This document shows positions 5,662 through 6,886 of a stretch of 6,886 bases of DNA, in pieces. The stretch's first letter is position 1; each line of letters opens with the position of its first letter. The notes beneath the pieces are model-generated. The model was not told where the DNA came from. It did not search any database and saw only the letters and a program-made list of their open reading frames with translations. Origin of the DNA: Acidobacteriota bacterium (GTDB lineage Bacteria > Acidobacteriota > Vicinamibacteria > Vicinamibacterales > UBA8438); assembly GCA_011523485.1 (NCBI GenBank), contig WTGR01000765.1, forward strand, positions 1 to 6,886. Direction: 5' to 3'. The position numbers and the translations under genes are program-made.

Positions 5662-5946
5662 CAGGTGACGCCCTTGTGCTCTGTCGGGAACAACTGACGG
5701 CCGGACAGACGGTTTTTGTCCAACGCGCGCACGAGGTACTCGCCGATCCCTCGTTGTTCGCCCGCGTACATCCTCCTCTTCAATCCAGGATTGAAGAAGG
5801 GACACAAGAGCCGCGGCCTGACCGTCGCGCGGCACGTGCCGATCGAGCAGCCGTAGCGTGTACTCAGCGGCGGATACGCCGTCCTCTCGAGCTGCGCGTT
5901 GCAGGCGGTGTCCGAGTTCCGCGGTCAAGTTGAGCGTCATGTCCAT
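5658..5946 (-). pseudogene. vapB: VapB-type antitoxin, +1 frameshift
   Basis: Antitoxin partner of the following PIN toxin. ATG 5946 (or ATG 5940, better spaced from GGGA) starts MDMTLNLTAELGHRLQRAAR, then an N-terminal DNA-binding-like domain and LVSLLQSWIEEEDVRG. At a GGG run (5761-5763) one base is extra; the next frame continues GEQRGIGEYLVRALDKNRL and finishes LFPTEHKGVTW, TGA. The C-terminal (K/R)xLFPxExKGVTW signature is typical of this VapB family, where it wraps the PIN toxin. Reconstructed length is about 95 residues, as usual. Read literally, the antitoxin frame runs on without its toxin-binding tail. TA pairs of this kind normally autoregulate, but no operator was identified. Confidence 0.83.
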
Positions 5947-6199
5947 TTCCCAGCCACCTTCGCCGCTCGGGTCGTGCGAGCCGTCGTTCGTCGAACGCGG
6001 CTACACGAGGCTGATCCTTGCCCGCCGGCCGCGCACCGGGGATCTGCTGCTCGTCACTCGCACTGCTGCAACGGCGCGCGGGTGTCACAGTCGAGCAGGA
6101 GTCGGACCAAGCCTCGGTCGTGGACAAAGTCACCAAATCGCTTGGCGGAGCGGTGTGGCTCCGTTCCGCCGGCCTCCGTTCGCTACGCTTCACGTCGTG
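5947..6199. other. Divergent intergenic region, vapB / ParB-like gene
   Basis: This is the space between the antitoxin start (minus) and the ParB-like start (plus). The ParB frame remains open upstream to an ATG at 5939, and the stretch near 5993-6065 reads FVERGYTRLILARRPRTG, which looks partly coding but loses that character after about 6080. A 6-bp inverted repeat CGGAGC-GGTGTG-GCTCCG lies at 6146-6163 and could be a regulator site. No clear -35/-10 pair was found. Confidence 0.4.
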
Positions 6200-6886
6200 A
6201 TGGCTAACCCACCCCGTTCGCCTGGTTCTGCGGTTCCCGGTCCGGCTCCTGATCCCTCCGTCGCCCCGCGGCGCGGTCCCGTCCGCGAGACGATCCCTAT
6301 CGACAGCCTCATCTGCGACGCCGGCACCCACGTTCGTGCCGCGACCGACGACGACGTCATCGAGGACTATGCCGAGCGTCTCGCCGAGGGCGTCGAGTTT
6401 CCCCCTGTCGTCGTCTTCCGTCACGGCTCGGACGACTACCTGGCCGACGGCTTCCATCGCGTTTCGGCGTCGCGCCGCGCCGGACGGACCGAGATCGAGG
6501 CCGAGGTTCACGACGGCACCCGCGAGGACGCCCTCTGGTTCGCCCTCGGCGCCAACCGGGCCCATGGCCAGCGGCTGACGCGCAAGGACAAGACGCATGC
6601 CGTACGGCTTGCCCTGCAGGCTTGGCCGCAGCTCAGCTATGCGCGAATTGCTGCTCACGTGGGCTGTAGTCGCCAGCACGTGGGACAGGTTCGTGCGCAG
6701 GGGGCAAGTACTTTCCCCCTGCCCGATCGTCCCGATCGGGTTGTCGGCGTCGACGGCAACCTGCACCGTGCTTACACACCACCGGCGTCTTCGGATCATT
6801 CCGAGGCCTCGGCCGACCCTGCCGTCTCGGTCGTTGCCCGTCAGGCGCCGGCCGATCCCGTTCCGGCTCGCGGCAATGACGACTCG
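6200..6886 (+). CDS. ParB-like nuclease-domain/HTH protein, 3' end beyond window
   Basis: 229 codons are visible with no stop. Residues 1-27 are a Pro-rich, unstructured leader. Residues 28-115 form a ParB/Srx-like domain: ETIPIDSLICDAGTHVR, then FPPVVVFRHGSDDYLADGFH and RVSASRRAGR, where the (A)DGFHR signature is characteristic; GANRAHGQRLTRKDK follows, matching ParB proteins. Residues 146-165 (YARIAAHVGCSRQHVGQVRA) are a helix-turn-helix, and VVGVDGNLHRAY matches the VG(x)DG segment that follows the HTH in this family. Such proteins are common on mobile elements as DNA-binding regulators; no ParA gene is adjacent, so partitioning is not implied. ATG 6200 has no obvious ribosome binding site; GTG 6197 is equally possible. 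Confidence 0.88.
   Translation, partial: MANPPRSPGSAVPGPAPDPSVAPRRGPVRETIPIDSLICDAGTHVRAATDDDVIEDYAERLAEGVEFPPVVVFRHGSDDYLADGFHRVSASRRAGRTEIEAEVHDGTREDALWFALGANRAHGQRLTRKDKTHAVRLALQAWPQLSYARIAAHVGCSRQHVGQVRAQGASTFPLPDRPDRVVGVDGNLHRAYTPPASSDHSEASADPAVSVVARQAPADPVPARGNDDS

Noticed and set aside
4414..5946. A single 510-codon minus-strand gene
   Set aside because: It is a chance concatenation: antitoxin N-terminus, toxin N-terminus and helicase fragment share this frame only because of +1 shifts; between them the reading is Arg-rich noise.
5864..6799. A 311-codon minus-strand frame antisense to the ParB-like gene
   Set aside because: The plus-strand ParB/HTH protein has clear family motifs; the antisense frame has none and spans the divergent promoter region.

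Overview
The window is very GC-rich, bacterial, and looks like the integrase end of a mobile element integrated at a tRNA-Lys(CTT) gene. Its left edge holds the 3' part of that tRNA, with an encoded CCA. A tyrosine-recombinase gene on the minus strand runs straight into the tRNA and off the window. High GC with strongly GC-biased third positions, a phage-type integrase and an HTH_17 excisionase suggest an actinomycete-like or Chloroflexota-like host. No housekeeping gene is present to settle this.

Left part (1-2663): tRNA-Lys, integrase (minus), a 33-codon excisionase relic with an internal deletion (minus), a small unrecognised plus-strand ORF, a plus-strand stretch with an in-frame repeated peptide NEGRGVNP, and an intact excisionase gene (minus). 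Integrase and excisionase together form the integration/excision module. Centre (2664-3553): about 890 bases with no convincing gene, possibly degraded. It ends in an AT-richer segment with TTGACA and a 23-bp palindrome whose right arm touches the start codon of a small basic protein gene (3576-3851).

Right part (3868-5946) holds several broken genes, all on the minus strand: a shortened relative of the phosphoribosylanthranilate isomerase-like (HLCG motif) family, a fragment of a type III restriction/DEAD-box helicase subunit with a frameshift and an in-frame stop, and a VapBC-type toxin-antitoxin pair in which each gene carries one +1 frameshift. The stop of vapB and start of vapC overlap as GTGA. 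Three single-base insertions of the same sign, all at or beside short homopolymers, imply either an element in decay or uncorrected sequencing indels.

At the right edge a ParB-like/HTH gene (6200 onward, plus) is intact as far as visible and runs off the window. I see no convincing new multi-gene system. The most useful observations are the integrase reading through its attachment site, the insertion in its catalytic domain, the start-codon palindrome, the doubly frameshifted VapBC pair and the internally deleted excisionase.
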